This document shows, piece by piece, positions 42,938-51,701 of a DNA stretch of 64,000 nucleotides. The position numbers were made by a program, and so were the translations under genes. How positions within the stretch are numbered: the stretch's first letter is position 1; each line of letters starts with the position of its first letter. The notes under the pieces were generated by a model. The model did no database searches and was not told where the DNA came from. It was given only the letters and a program-made list of their open reading frames with translations. Location: positions 177,578 to 241,577 of the forward strand of contig JBBCIS010000002.1 in NCBI GenBank assembly GCA_037189845.1. Direction: 5' to 3'. Source of the DNA: JAMLHH01 sp037189845 (GTDB taxonomy: Bacteria; Bacteroidota; Bacteroidia; Chitinophagales; JADIYW01).

Positions 42938-44674
42938 CTAAAAATCCACATGCCGGTATGGAATATTCCATCGAACGGACACATTGGCAAAATGCGTAGT
43001 ACGATCTCTTTCATCCAGCTCGCTGTTGACTTTTCTGAATCTGTAATTGAAATCAAAAGCAATATTGTGCCATGGCATATAAGTAACGATGATATCTGTC
43101 AGGTTCAGTTTAGTTCTCACTCCCTGACCAACATAGTTGCCATAAGTTCTCTCTCTATTCGTATAAGAAGCAAAAATATTCCCTCCCCAGTTTGAGCTAT
43201 CTGTATCTTCACCATATCTGGCTCTGATGTGCTTAGCCATGATAAACCAGTTTTTGGTCGGTTGATATCTTACAATCGTGACTATTTCAGTAAAATTGGC
43301 ACCTAACGGATGCGACAAAGGCTGATTGTAATGCGTCCATGAAGCGCCCTGATCGACATGCGTATATGTATAAGGCCGCACCATATTTCCTTCTATCTGA
43401 AAATCTAAATTACTCACTCCAAACATATCGATATATTTCAATCCCAGCTGAGTTCCCAATTTAGTTCCCCAATATCGGCTTGGCTTGAACCATCCTTTGA
43501 CGATCCCGTTCTTTTTAAAATCAAACTCCTGACCAAAGTTCATCTCATCTATCAGGAACTGACCATACAATGAAAATCTTTTGGCAAAATTAGCTTTGAA
43601 GTCAAATCCGATCATAGCATTGTCCGGACTACCCAGCATCTGCTCTGCATATCTGTAAAAAATGATCGGATTTAAATACTGTAATTCAAAATGGTTTTGT
43701 CTGGAAAATACGACCGACTCAAAGATTCCGATATTCAACCACCTGGTAGCATTGAAACTCAAGTGGTGGGTAGCCATATATTTTTTGTTCAGCAAAGTAT
43801 CCTGACGTCTGGGATACTCACTGGTCAATTCGGCAAAAATATTGGTATAATTCAACTTCCAGACTCTGGTATTGACTTTCAGGAAAAGATAATCATTGCC
43901 ATAATCAGATAGCAGCAATGATCTGTATCCATCGCCTATGAAATTTTTATCATGACCAAACTGAAAGCTGATATATTTAGAAGGAGTAAATGCTATATAA
44001 CCTTTGGCTCTGAAATAATCATACCCTCCGTTGTTTTCATTTTTATAATATCCGGCTCCGGGAATTCCTTTTGTACTTTGAATCTCATCACTTATGAATC
44101 CCGGATAAAATGCCTGCTCTGAAGTGAAAAAGGTATAAAAGCTCAACATTTTATCAACCTGACCTCTTACTTCAAAACCTTTGGCATTGAGTTGTTTGAC
44201 CTTATTTCCACTCAGATTGTCATTATCATAGCCTACACTTACCTGAGCAACAGGATTGACAACTGCTTTAAATTTTTCTTTATTGACGCTTAAAAAATTA
44301 GCAGGTTGCTTATAGAAAATTTTCAAGACAGGTTTTCTGCTGAGCTCCTGGCCTTTCTCACTAAATTCCATGTTATCCAGATAGAGATAATCCATATTGG
44401 CCAGATCCACATCCGAAAGTTCACAATTGCTGACAGTATCAAGGTAGCTGACGTACTCAATAGCGCCTAATCTGTCGATCGGCTTATTCACACTGTGATA
44501 GCCTTCCATCAGCTTTCCACACTTAATTTCCAGCCTGTCCAGCATGTGATAGGATGGCGATCCCTGTGGAATAGTCGCACTCTGGGCATGTACCTGCACA
44601 AGTGAGATGATAAAGCATCCGAGTGAAAACGTGATTGATTTCAAAGGGAGATTTCCAAAAAGATAATTTCGCAT
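42938..44674 (-). CDS. Outer-membrane beta-barrel protein, Wzi/RemB-like
   Basis: 578 residues with a signal peptide (about 1-31, ending VHAQ). The body alternates aromatic and polar residues in strands and ends with the aromatic tail NIPYRHVDF, typical of outer-membrane barrels. Stretches such as FQFGHDKNFIGDGYRSLLLS and LNPIIFYRYAEQMLGSPDNA resemble capsule-assembly Wzi family and gliding protein RemB. It may bind surface polysaccharide. Confidence 0.7.
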   Translation of the reverse strand: MRNYLFGNLPLKSITFSLGCFIISLVQVHAQSATIPQGSPSYHMLDRLEIKCGKLMEGYHSVNKPIDRLGAIEYVSYLDTVSNCELSDVDLANMDYLYLDNMEFSEKGQELSRKPVLKIFYKQPANFLSVNKEKFKAVVNPVAQVSVGYDNDNLSGNKVKQLNAKGFEVRGQVDKMLSFYTFFTSEQAFYPGFISDEIQSTKGIPGAGYYKNENNGGYDYFRAKGYIAFTPSKYISFQFGHDKNFIGDGYRSLLLSDYGNDYLFLKVNTRVWKLNYTNIFAELTSEYPRRQDTLLNKKYMATHHLSFNATRWLNIGIFESVVFSRQNHFELQYLNPIIFYRYAEQMLGSPDNAMIGFDFKANFAKRFSLYGQFLIDEMNFGQEFDFKKNGIVKGWFKPSRYWGTKLGTQLGLKYIDMFGVSNLDFQIEGNMVRPYTYTHVDQGASWTHYNQPLSHPLGANFTEIVTIVRYQPTKNWFIMAKHIRARYGEDTDSSNWGGNIFASYTNRERTYGNYVGQGVRTKLNLTDIIVTYMPWHNIAFDFNYRFRKVNSELDERDRTTHFANVSVRWNIPYRHVDF

Positions 44675-44890
44675 TTACACCAAAAATAATGCTTTGATTT
44701 ATAATGCAATAAAATAACGAAAAAAGTAATAGATAAATTTAAGAGAACGTCGAAAAACAGCCTTGTTTTATTTTTTGTTTTAAAGTTTTCTGATCTCAAA
44801 TCAACAATTATAAATCCCAAATCGTAAAATCCCCGGATTGTTTGACAGTACCATTACAATACTCATTTTTTGTTTGAATACATTTGCCCA

Positions 44891-45913
44891 ATGTTGAAAA
44901 ATGACTTAATCATCAGAGCCGCCCAGGGTCAGGCAGTAGAGAGGACTCCTGTATGGGTCATGCGTCAGGCCGGCAGAATCTTACCCGAATACAGGGCTGT
45001 CAGAGCGAGTGTCAACGGATTCAAAGAACTCGTCAAAAACCCTGAGCTGATCTGCGAAGTCACTTTACAACCGGTAGATATTCTGGGAGTAGATGCAGCC
45101 ATTATTTTCTCCGATATCTTAGTCATTCCGGAAGCAATGGGGCTTGATTATGAAATGATCGAAGCACGTGGCCCGGTATTTCCTAAAACAATCACTTCTC
45201 TGGCTGACATTCAGGCATTGAATACGGATGTAGTACCACATCTCGACTATGTAACAGATTCTATCAGACTGACCAAATCAGCACTTAATGACCGAGTTCC
45301 TTTGATAGGTTTTGCAGGTGCTCCGTGGACAATCATGGCTTATATGGTGGAAGGCAAAGGTTCCAAGACTTTCAGCAATGCCAAAAAACTGCTGTACACC
45401 CAACCTGACTGGAGTCATTTACTTTTAGATAAAATCACGACTGCAACCATTCAATATCTGAAAGCTCAGATTACAAACGGTGCCAATATCGTTCAGGTAT
45501 TTGATTCCTGGGCGGGCGTGCTGAGCAAATCACAGTATGTAGAATTTGCGCTGCCGTACATGCGCCGCATTGCTGAAGAAATCACAGAAGTACCTGTTAT
45601 ACTTTTTGCCAAAGATGCTCATTATATCCTGTCGGAATTTGCACAGACTGCCACTTCCGTCATCGGTCTGGACTGGACGACAGACATCGTACAGGCCCGT
45701 GCGCAGACTTCCGGCAAAGCGCTTCAGGGTAATATGGATCCATGTATCCTCTATGCAGACAAAGCTACCATCAAAAAAGAAACTGAAGCCATGCTGCAGG
45801 CATTTGGCCCGGTGGGTCATATCGCCAATCTCGGGCACGGCGTTTATCCTGATGTACCTTATCAAAACGTACAATATTTCATCGAAACCATTCAGAATTA
45901 TCGTCACGCATAA
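44891..45913 (+). CDS. hemE: Uroporphyrinogen decarboxylase
   Basis: 341 residues from ATG 44891 (MLKNDLIIRAA). An upstream ATG at 44870 is less likely because family members begin near LKND. Signatures: TPVWVMRQAGRILPEYR and GFAGAPWTIMAYMVEGKGSK, then VQVFDSWAGVLS and NLGHGVYPD. It converts uroporphyrinogen III to coproporphyrinogen III in haem synthesis. Confidence 0.96.
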   Translation: MLKNDLIIRAAQGQAVERTPVWVMRQAGRILPEYRAVRASVNGFKELVKNPELICEVTLQPVDILGVDAAIIFSDILVIPEAMGLDYEMIEARGPVFPKTITSLADIQALNTDVVPHLDYVTDSIRLTKSALNDRVPLIGFAGAPWTIMAYMVEGKGSKTFSNAKKLLYTQPDWSHLLLDKITTATIQYLKAQITNGANIVQVFDSWAGVLSKSQYVEFALPYMRRIAEEITEVPVILFAKDAHYILSEFAQTATSVIGLDWTTDIVQARAQTSGKALQGNMDPCILYADKATIKKETEAMLQAFGPVGHIANLGHGVYPDVPYQNVQYFIETIQNYRHA

Positions 45914-45938
45914 AAATTATTTACAGACAAATTATAGT

Positions 45939-45970
45939 AAAGCACGGACGATATCGTTCGTGCTTTTTCA
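45939..45970 (+). terminator. Terminator of hemE
   Basis: AAAGCACGGACGAT pairs with ATCGTTCGTGCTTT (one G-T), followed by TTTT. The rest of the gap to 46184 holds no gene. It includes an intergenic repeat-like segment at about 45990-46110. Confidence 0.75.
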
Positions 45971-46184
45971 TTTTGGACTGTTAATCCTGCTTTCGCTCCA
46001 TCTTCCTTCACATCCACGGGCTAAAACCACGTAGCTATTCAGGTGTACCGCATAGCTATCGGGACCGCTCTATCAGAGCTGCGGCATACGCAGCGATTGG
46101 GAGCCTGAATATTTCACACAGAAAACAGCTACAAAACACTTCCGGAATCATTCTTTACTCCGATATTTATAACAAAGTCATTGC

Positions 46185-47141
46185 ATGAAAGCTGCCATAT
46201 ACAAAGAATACGGGTCTCCTCAAGTGCTTCAAATCGCAGATATTCCTACACCTGCACAAAAAGACAATGAAGTTCTGATCAGAAATTATGCAACAGCCGT
46301 CAATTCCGGAGACTGGAAGCTGCGCAAGGCCGATCCCTGGGCTGTACGTCTCGCATTCGGACTATTCCGGCCAAAGCAACAGATACTGGGAAGCGTTTTT
46401 GCCGGTATCGTAGAGCAAGCAGGCAAAAATGTAAGCAAATTCAGGATCGGAGACAGGGTATTTGGCATGACAGGCATGAAAATGGGCGCTTACGCGACTT
46501 ATCTTTGTGTAGAAGAAAACAGCCCGATAGATCTTATCCCTGACCACATCAGCTTCGAACAGGCTGCATCTGTTCCTTTTGGAGGTACGGCAGCTTTACA
46601 TTTTCTCCAGAAATGCAATATCCAATCAGGTCAGAGAATATTAATTTACGGAGCATCGGGAGCATTGGGAACTGCCGCGGTTCAGATTGCAAAACATTAT
46701 GGTGCAGAAGTTACTGCAGTAAGCAGTGGCACTAATAAGCAGCTTTTAACATCTTTAGGTGCAGATCTTCATATAGATTATGCGACTGAAGACTTTTCTA
46801 AAAAGGGTCAGCTTTATGACATCATATTCGAAACAGTAAACAAGATATCTTTCACGAAAAGCATAGAATGCCTTCAACCCAACGGCACATTAATTCTCGC
46901 TGCTGCCGGTATCTCCGAAATGTCACAGGCTGCATTCAAAAATCTGGCAGGAAAGCAAAAAATCCTTTACGGACTTGCTGTAGAAAAACCCGAAGAAATC
47001 ACTTTTCTCAAAAATCTTTTACAGGATAATCATTTCACTCCTGTTATCGACAGGATTTACCCATTAGAAGATATAGCTGCAGCACACAGCTATGTAGAAG
47101 CAGGGCACAAAAAAGGCAATGTTGTTATCCGTATAGAATAG
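46185..47141 (+). CDS. Zinc-free MDR oxidoreductase (quinone reductase-like)
   Basis: 318 residues. An N-terminal GroES-like domain (SVFAGIVEQAGKNVSKFRIG, GDRVFGMTGMKMGAYATY) and a Rossmann fold with ILIYGASGALGTAAVQIAKH mark the medium-chain dehydrogenase family without structural zinc cysteines. It probably reduces quinones or enones with NADPH. Confidence 0.85.
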   Translation: MKAAIYKEYGSPQVLQIADIPTPAQKDNEVLIRNYATAVNSGDWKLRKADPWAVRLAFGLFRPKQQILGSVFAGIVEQAGKNVSKFRIGDRVFGMTGMKMGAYATYLCVEENSPIDLIPDHISFEQAASVPFGGTAALHFLQKCNIQSGQRILIYGASGALGTAAVQIAKHYGAEVTAVSSGTNKQLLTSLGADLHIDYATEDFSKKGQLYDIIFETVNKISFTKSIECLQPNGTLILAAAGISEMSQAAFKNLAGKQKILYGLAVEKPEEITFLKNLLQDNHFTPVIDRIYPLEDIAAAHSYVEAGHKKGNVVIRIE

Positions 47142-47149
47142 CTGATTCC

Positions 47150-47671
47150 TTAGCAGGCCAACAATGATCGCAGGAACTTTGCTTCAGCTGCAGGTACTTT
47201 TCCGGCAAGAAATAAACGCACTTCTCTCCTTTGCTCAGCAGATTCATATAGCTTTTGCTCCGCATCAGTTTCCGGAATCAACGGCGGCACCTTTGTGCTT
47301 TTACCATTTTCATCCAGGGAAACAAATGTAAAATATGCCGTATGAGATAGCTGATCCTCATGCGTTTTCGGATTGTGAATATAGACCTCACAACAGATTT
47401 CCAAAGAGGTATTAAAAGCTCTTGTTGCAAAGGATCTCAATACTACCACATCTCCTACTTTAATAGGTAATCTGAAAGACACATTGTCCACACTTGCAGT
47501 CACACAAATAGTTCCGCAATGCTTTAAAGCGCTCACTCCACAGGAGACATCCATCCAGCTCAGCAAATTTCCACCCATGAGATTACCCAGTGGATTGGTT
47601 TGTCCGGGCATGATCAGTTCAGTATGTATATTCAGAGAGTCAGCAGGATTTCTTGGCTTCATAGCCGGCAA
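47150..47671 (-). CDS. Acyl-CoA thioesterase, hotdog fold
   Basis: 173 residues. The hotdog motif PLGNLMGGNLLSWMDVSCGV with the catalytic Asp, then TASVDNVSFRLPIKVGDVVV, matches the YciA/BACH-type thioesterases. It hydrolyses acyl-CoA. It is convergent with the MDR gene at 8-bp distance. Confidence 0.88.
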   Translation of the reverse strand: MPAMKPRNPADSLNIHTELIMPGQTNPLGNLMGGNLLSWMDVSCGVSALKHCGTICVTASVDNVSFRLPIKVGDVVVLRSFATRAFNTSLEICCEVYIHNPKTHEDQLSHTAYFTFVSLDENGKSTKVPPLIPETDAEQKLYESAEQRREVRLFLAGKVPAAEAKFLRSLLAC

Positions 47672-47771
47672 GATGCAAATATTTTTAAAACTCTACTATA
47701 TCTGTAACCAGTATTAATAGTTAGTTCATCTGTCAATAAAGAACAATTATATTTACTCAAAATCAATCTCC

Positions 47772-48315
47772 ATGAATTTAAAGAAAACAGCAGGCACTAT
47801 TCTTTTTACCCTTTGTGCTTTTGTTCTGATAATAGCAGCTTTTGCACTCATAAATTACATTTCCATAACAAGTACTTCCAATCAAGCAGGGCTTTATTCT
47901 TTTATTATCCCCTACTTCCTCGTTATTGCGCTGATTGCAGGTACAGGAGCATACTTCGGCTGGAAAATCATGCGTAAAAAATTGCCGATCAACATCATCC
48001 CTTACCACAAAGAGCTTGATATTCACATCACCGTTCAAATGGAACTAAAAGAATACAGATCATTAGGCTACAGGATGCTATTTCAAAGGCTTTCATTAGT
48101 CCTCACTGTTGCTTTTTCATTGATAATTTTCTCAATCCTGATTGACATTGACGACTACAGAAATGTGTTTCAAAACTTCATTTTCATTCCTGTTATTTTG
48201 CTCATTCTGTTTTCACTGACACACTACAGAGCCCGGAAGATTTTTAATACCAATAAATACCTCAACGAACCAATTGAATACATCTTCAATAATCAAAGTG
48301 TTTATTTAAAAGGAA
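47772..48315 (+). pseudogene. YcxB-like membrane protein, N-terminal part (split by transposon)
   Basis: The first 181 codons have two pairs of helices (ILFTLCAFVLIIAAFALIN, FIIPYFLVIALIAGTGAYFG; VLTVAFSLIIFSILI, FIFIPVILLILFSL). The tail EPIEYIFNNQSVYLKG enters the YcxB-like domain. The 2.8-kb transposon begins at 48316. The chance frame runs into it only as RH before a stop at 48323. The missing end is at 51101-51279. Confidence 0.85.
48308..48315. repeat. Left copy of 8-bp target duplication (second transposon)
   Basis: AAAAGGAA, identical to 51093-51100. Confidence 0.85.
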
Positions 48316-48390
48316 GGCATTAAATCATTTCCCTGTACCACTTTGAAATTATGATATTTTTTCGTAATTTGTATGATAATACAATGAAAA

Positions 48391-49389
48391 TTGATAACGT
48401 TTGAATTCAAATCTCTGGCAGAAATGTTGGAGAAATTGCCTGATGAAAATTCATGCCGTGAACTGCTTGAAAATATAAGATGGGGTGGAAAACCTAAATG
48501 TCCCCATTGCGGAGAAGAAGAAAAACACTATAAACTAAATATTCCCGGATTGTATAAATGCTACTCTTGCAGAAAGCGTTTCAATGTAAAGTATGGGACG
48601 ATGTTTGAAGGCACACATTTGCCACTGAGAACTTGGTTTATTGCAATTTATATTTTCACTACGCATAAGAAAGGTATAAGTTCTTACCAACTTGCGGAAG
48701 ATTTGGGAATCACTCAACGAAGCTCATGGTTTTTACTGCATAGAATAAGGCATTCATTAGACCAACCGGAATACAATGAGCCTTTATCTGATACTGTTGA
48801 AGCTGACGAAACTTTTGTCGGCGGGAAAAACAAGAATCGACATATTGATAAGAAAGTTCCGAAATCACAAGGCAGAAGTTACAAAGACAAAACGCCTGTT
48901 CTGGGAATTTACGAACGTGAACATGCTGAATACAAAGAGCGACCGCATAAAGTATTAAAAGATAAAACAGTGGTTGAAAAAGTTGTAACAAAAGAAAGCC
49001 GTATTATTTGTAAGGTCATACCTAATACGAAGGCAAAAACTATTGAGCCTTTAATGCGGAAATATATTACACTTGGTTCAATCGTTTATACAGATGAATG
49101 GGGCGCTTATAAAGGTCTGTCCAATGGATATACACATGAGTTTGTTGACCATAGTGTTAAAGAATATGCAAATGGTGATGTAACTACAAATCATGTTGAA
49201 TGTGCTTGGTCACATTTAAAGCGGACAATCAATTCCACTTATCATAAAGTAAGTAGAAAACACCTACAGAGATATGTCGATGAATTTTCTTACAGATACA
49301 ATACTCGGCGAAAAACAAAAAGTAGTCGTTTTGTCAACTCTCTTATGATTGCTAATAAGAGAATTACGTACAATGAATTAATCTCCTAA
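48391..49389 (+). CDS. IS1595-family (ISXO2-like) transposase
   Basis: 332 residues from a TTG codon at 48391. No in-frame ATG precedes the conserved part; an ATG at 48384 is in another frame, so a start-site frameshift is possible. An intact N-terminal zinc ribbon (CPHCGEEEKHYK...YKCYSC) precedes a DDE core with EADETFVGGKNKNR, VYTDEWGAYKG and NHVECAWSHLKRT. It shares family and layout with the 31077 transposase, but with an insertion after PVLGIYEREHAEY. It should mobilise the 2.8-kb element. Confidence 0.92.
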   Translation: MITFEFKSLAEMLEKLPDENSCRELLENIRWGGKPKCPHCGEEEKHYKLNIPGLYKCYSCRKRFNVKYGTMFEGTHLPLRTWFIAIYIFTTHKKGISSYQLAEDLGITQRSSWFLLHRIRHSLDQPEYNEPLSDTVEADETFVGGKNKNRHIDKKVPKSQGRSYKDKTPVLGIYEREHAEYKERPHKVLKDKTVVEKVVTKESRIICKVIPNTKAKTIEPLMRKYITLGSIVYTDEWGAYKGLSNGYTHEFVDHSVKEYANGDVTTNHVECAWSHLKRTINSTYHKVSRKHLQRYVDEFSYRYNTRRKTKSSRFVNSLMIANKRITYNELIS

Positions 49390-49434
49390 TAGTTGAGATA
49401 AAACAAATAATAGCTTATTTCGTTATTTTAAATA

Positions 49435-49536
49435 ATGATACCTATATTATATCTATCGGTATTATTTATATTAGGAGTCCATTTTATCTCAAGAAGGACG
49501 TTAGATAAACAATACTATGTCAGACAAAAAACGTAA
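49435..49536 (+). CDS. Possible 33-aa membrane peptide
   Basis: ATG 49435 opens a short frame, MIPILYLSVLFILGVHFISR..., with one clear membrane helix. It overlaps the start of the 49517 gene, as leader or coupled peptides do. It may be coincidental. Confidence 0.3.
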   Translation: MIPILYLSVLFILGVHFISRRTLDKQYYVRQKT

Positions 49537-49720
49537 ACCATTAACCGACAAAGAACTCATTGAAAAATATGAGTCAGGCGAGATTAATGTTGAACGCGAA
49601 CCTCTTTTTAGGATGGGATATTTTACTTCTTTTCCCGATTTATCGAAAAAACATAAGAAGAATAAAGAAGGGGATTCGGAATCTGATTCCACAAATCCCC
49701 CTTCATGTTCTGAAAAGTAA
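49517..49720 (+). CDS. Small charged cargo protein
   Basis: 67 residues (MSDKKRKPLTDKELIEKYES...), with a Lys-rich region KKHKKNKEG and a Ser/Asp-rich tail. It follows the transposase by about 130 bp. No motif recognised. Confidence 0.45.
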   Translation: MSDKKRKPLTDKELIEKYESGEINVEREPLFRMGYFTSFPDLSKKHKKNKEGDSESDSTNPPSCSEK

Positions 49721-49867
49721 CTACAGGATAATACTTTTCAGCACTTCAATAATCTGGATGAATTTTTCCGGATTTATCAGAAAGTAAATTGTTGACCATA
49801 CAACAACCGGCGGAAATAACACTGGCGATGTAAACATAAAGATTGCTATCATAACTTACAGTTGTTT

Positions 49868-50113
49868 TTATTTTACAATCTTTTTCTTTTGTCTTCCCAG
49901 TAAATGGGCAATCAGGTTAACAAACCCAAAGCTCCACCAGAAAAATACAAATACAATTACATGTTTGAGAAGGGTCATTTTGTTTCTTCTCAATAGGAAA
50001 AATTCGGGAGTTTCTTCTACCAGTTCCCAATCATTGGCCATGTACATTTTGACATCCTGAAAGGCTTTCTCTCTTTTTTCGTCTTCTGTCATACAATAAT
50101 AAATGTTGGCCAC
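49868..50113 (-). CDS. Small membrane cargo protein
   Basis: 81 residues: a soluble part containing DWELVEETPEFFLLRRNK, then a C-terminal membrane region VIVFVFFWWSFGFVNLIAHL and a basic tail. It is read opposite to the transposase. No family recognised. Confidence 0.5.
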   Translation of the reverse strand: MANIYYCMTEDEKREKAFQDVKMYMANDWELVEETPEFFLLRRNKMTLLKHVIVFVFFWWSFGFVNLIAHLLGRQKKKIVK

Positions 50114-50167
50114 TACGTTCCGATTAGCCGGGGTTATAAATGCAAGAAGCGTGGAACATATAGCATC

Positions 50168-50276
50168 TGTAAGAGGAAACTGGTATAACCTACACCCAAA
50201 TGACTACAGCCCACGCCTAAGCGAGTGCGTCATAGCTTCATCTTGGGTGTTCAAAAAATTACCAGTTTTTCTTACA
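50168..50276. other. Long imperfect hairpin in non-coding cargo region
   Basis: TGTAAGA/TCTTACA, AAACTGGTA/TACCAGTTT and ACACCCAA/TTGGGTGT pair in nested order over about 109 bp, with an inner ATGAC/GTCAT and ACGC/GCGT. It fills the 344-bp gap between 50113 and 50458. It may encode a structured RNA or be a recombination site such as an attC-like hairpin; no exact attC core consensus is seen. Confidence 0.5.
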
Positions 50277-50457
50277 AGACCGCTAACGCTAAATTGTTTA
50301 TTTATATGTCAGTACTTACTTTACGTCAAATTAAAATGTTTGGGACTAAGATAATGATTTTGACCGAATGTGCATTATCCTTAGCCATATAACGAATTAC
50401 AAGTCAGACTTAATCTGTCACATAATCTATCATTAGATAACCAAAAATCAAAAACTT

Positions 50458-50826
50458 ATGAATGTAACAGTTAAAGTGGTGGTGTTCAAAAATACCAATC
50501 GACCACATAGAAAATTTTACTGCAGCTATTGTCCGGAGCTTCGTTATTTTTTCGGAACAGGTGATACTATTGAAGAAGTCCTTGAAATGATAAAGGCAAA
50601 ATCTTTACTTTGGGAGTTAGGTTATAGAATACTCAGTAACAATCTACAAAGAAGAGGATGGATTATATCTGAAAATTCAATAATTCCGCCTAAATTCACA
50701 AATGATGAGGCTGTGGAGTTAACTAAAAAACTCTATAAGCTCTCACAACTTGAGTACCTTAAAATAATTGAACTCAATGTCGAAGCACCCACACCACGTA
50801 CCAAATGGAGAAAATTATCCGATTAA
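50458..50826 (+). CDS. HicB-like cargo protein
   Basis: 122 residues. The N-terminal part, VVVFKNTNRPHRKFYCSYCP then GTGDTIEEVLEMIKAKSLLW, follows the HicB antitoxin pattern of strand, short turn and helix. No classical HicA lies beside it; instead an unknown 92-residue gene overlaps its end by 50 bp. A toxin-antitoxin role is only suggested. Confidence 0.5.
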   Translation: MNVTVKVVVFKNTNRPHRKFYCSYCPELRYFFGTGDTIEEVLEMIKAKSLLWELGYRILSNNLQRRGWIISENSIIPPKFTNDEAVELTKKLYKLSQLEYLKIIELNVEAPTPRTKWRKLSD

Positions 50827-51052
50827 TATCTCTAATTTTGAAAAATTCATTAGCTCTATAGGGTTTGATGGCTCTTTTATAATGCCAGAGAACACCGAAT
50901 GGGTAAAAAATCAAATAGTCATTCTAATTCCACGTAAAGAATTTCTCGATAAAGAAGAAGTAGAAGAGTTACTTTCCCAAGCAGACTCATCCTTATCTGA
51001 CTTCGAAGAATTCATTGAACATTTGAAAAGAATAAGAGATTTTGATAAATAA
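50777..51052 (+). CDS. Acidic cargo protein overlapping HicB-like gene
   Basis: Starting at ATG 50777 (MSKHPHHVPNGENYPINISN; an ATG also lies at 50768), about 91 residues, acidic and helical toward the end (EEVEELLSQADSSLSDFEEF). It overlaps the upstream gene by 50 bp, so the pair is translationally coupled. No family recognised. Confidence 0.5.
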   Translation: MSKHPHHVPNGENYPINISNFEKFISSIGFDGSFIMPENTEWVKNQIVILIPRKEFLDKEEVEELLSQADSSLSDFEEFIEHLKRIRDFDK

Positions 51053-51071
51053 CCACTTAAAAACAAGTGGT
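51052..51071. repeat. Subterminal hairpin at right end of second transposon
   Basis: ACCACTT (51052-51058) pairs with AAGTGGT (51065-51071) around AAAAAC. The right arm is the inner part of the terminal inverted repeat, the same design as at 36548-36599. Confidence 0.55.
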
Positions 51072-51092
51072 ACATGAAAATGATTTAATGCC

Positions 51093-51100
51093 AAAAGGAA
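51093..51100. repeat. Right copy of 8-bp target duplication (second transposon)
   Basis: AAAAGGAA, matching 48308-48315. Confidence 0.85.
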
Positions 51101-51279
51101 ATACAATAGAGAACAATATCAGCTGGAATCACTTTTCCAAAATACAAGAAGACAGGAAATTTTACATCCTGTCTTCTGACAATTACTCAGGGTATATGAT
51201 TCCCAAAAGATGCTTCAGACCGGAAGATTTAAAAGAATTTCACCAGTTTATTCAATCACTGAATATTCCAAAGGAATAA
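51101..51279 (+). pseudogene. YcxB-like protein, C-terminal part
   Basis: Reading on from 48315 in the original frame gives LKGNTIENNISWNHFSKIQE and then FYILSSDNYSGYMIPKRCF to a stop at 51279. This is the typical end of YcxB-like domains (W-x-x-F-x-K, Y-I-P-K-R-x-F). Together with 47772-48315 it makes a normal protein of about 241 residues. The apparent start at 51067 lies in the transposon end. Confidence 0.85.
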
Positions 51280-51561
51280 TTATCCCTCGTCATAAGAAAC
51301 TTTCACATCAGCAGTCAGCGGATGCGACTGGCATGTCAGGATAAAGCCTTCATCTATTTCTTCTTCGGTAAGCGGATCATCATCATCCATGTGAACCTGT
51401 CCTGAAAGCAGCTTAGCTTTGCAGGTACAACAGGCAGCTACTCTGCAAGCAAAAGGCGGATCTATATCAGCTTCAATTGCAGCATCTAATATCGTTTGAT
51501 CATCTTCTACCTTTATCTGATATTCATTTCCGTCTAAAATCACGGTTACATTAGTGGCCAT
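51280..51561 (-). CDS. 2Fe-2S ferredoxin
   Basis: 93 residues with the plant-type cluster motif FACRVAACCTC (C-x4-C-x2-C pattern) and a fourth Cys in ILTCQSHPL. It transfers electrons to a soluble partner. The stop abuts the YcxB-like stop. Such stand-alone ferredoxins occur with phenylacetate- or haem-type oxygenases, but no partner is adjacent. Confidence 0.9.
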   Translation of the reverse strand: MATNVTVILDGNEYQIKVEDDQTILDAAIEADIDPPFACRVAACCTCKAKLLSGQVHMDDDDPLTEEEIDEGFILTCQSHPLTADVKVSYDEG

Positions 51562-51701
51562 TATTTTCTCTTAGTGTTCGACTAAAAATACAATCTTTCT
51601 GAAGCAAAACAAATGTACGCATAGATAATTTAGAAACTTCCGGTAAATACCCCTGTAAAAAACAATAAGGTGTCTCACTTATTTTATATACTTTCAAGTG
51701 C

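Larger units (their letters stand above)
48316..51092. mobile_element. 2.8-kb IS1595-type cargo transposon
   Basis: The left end GGCATTAAATCATTT plus CCCTGTACCACTT and the right end read inward (GGCATTAAATCATTT plus TCATGTACCACTT) match at 26 of 28 positions. AAAAGGAA is duplicated on both sides. It carries an IS1595-type transposase and five small cargo genes or frames. Insertion split a YcxB-like gene. Confidence 0.92.

Noticed and set aside
50168..50276. Classical integron attC site
   Set aside because: The nested hairpin is similar in size, but the core sites RYYYAAC and GTTRRRY are not found at its ends, and no integron integrase is present.
51067..51279. Independent 70-codon gene
   Set aside because: Its first codons lie in the transposon end; the rest is the C-terminal part of the split YcxB-like gene.
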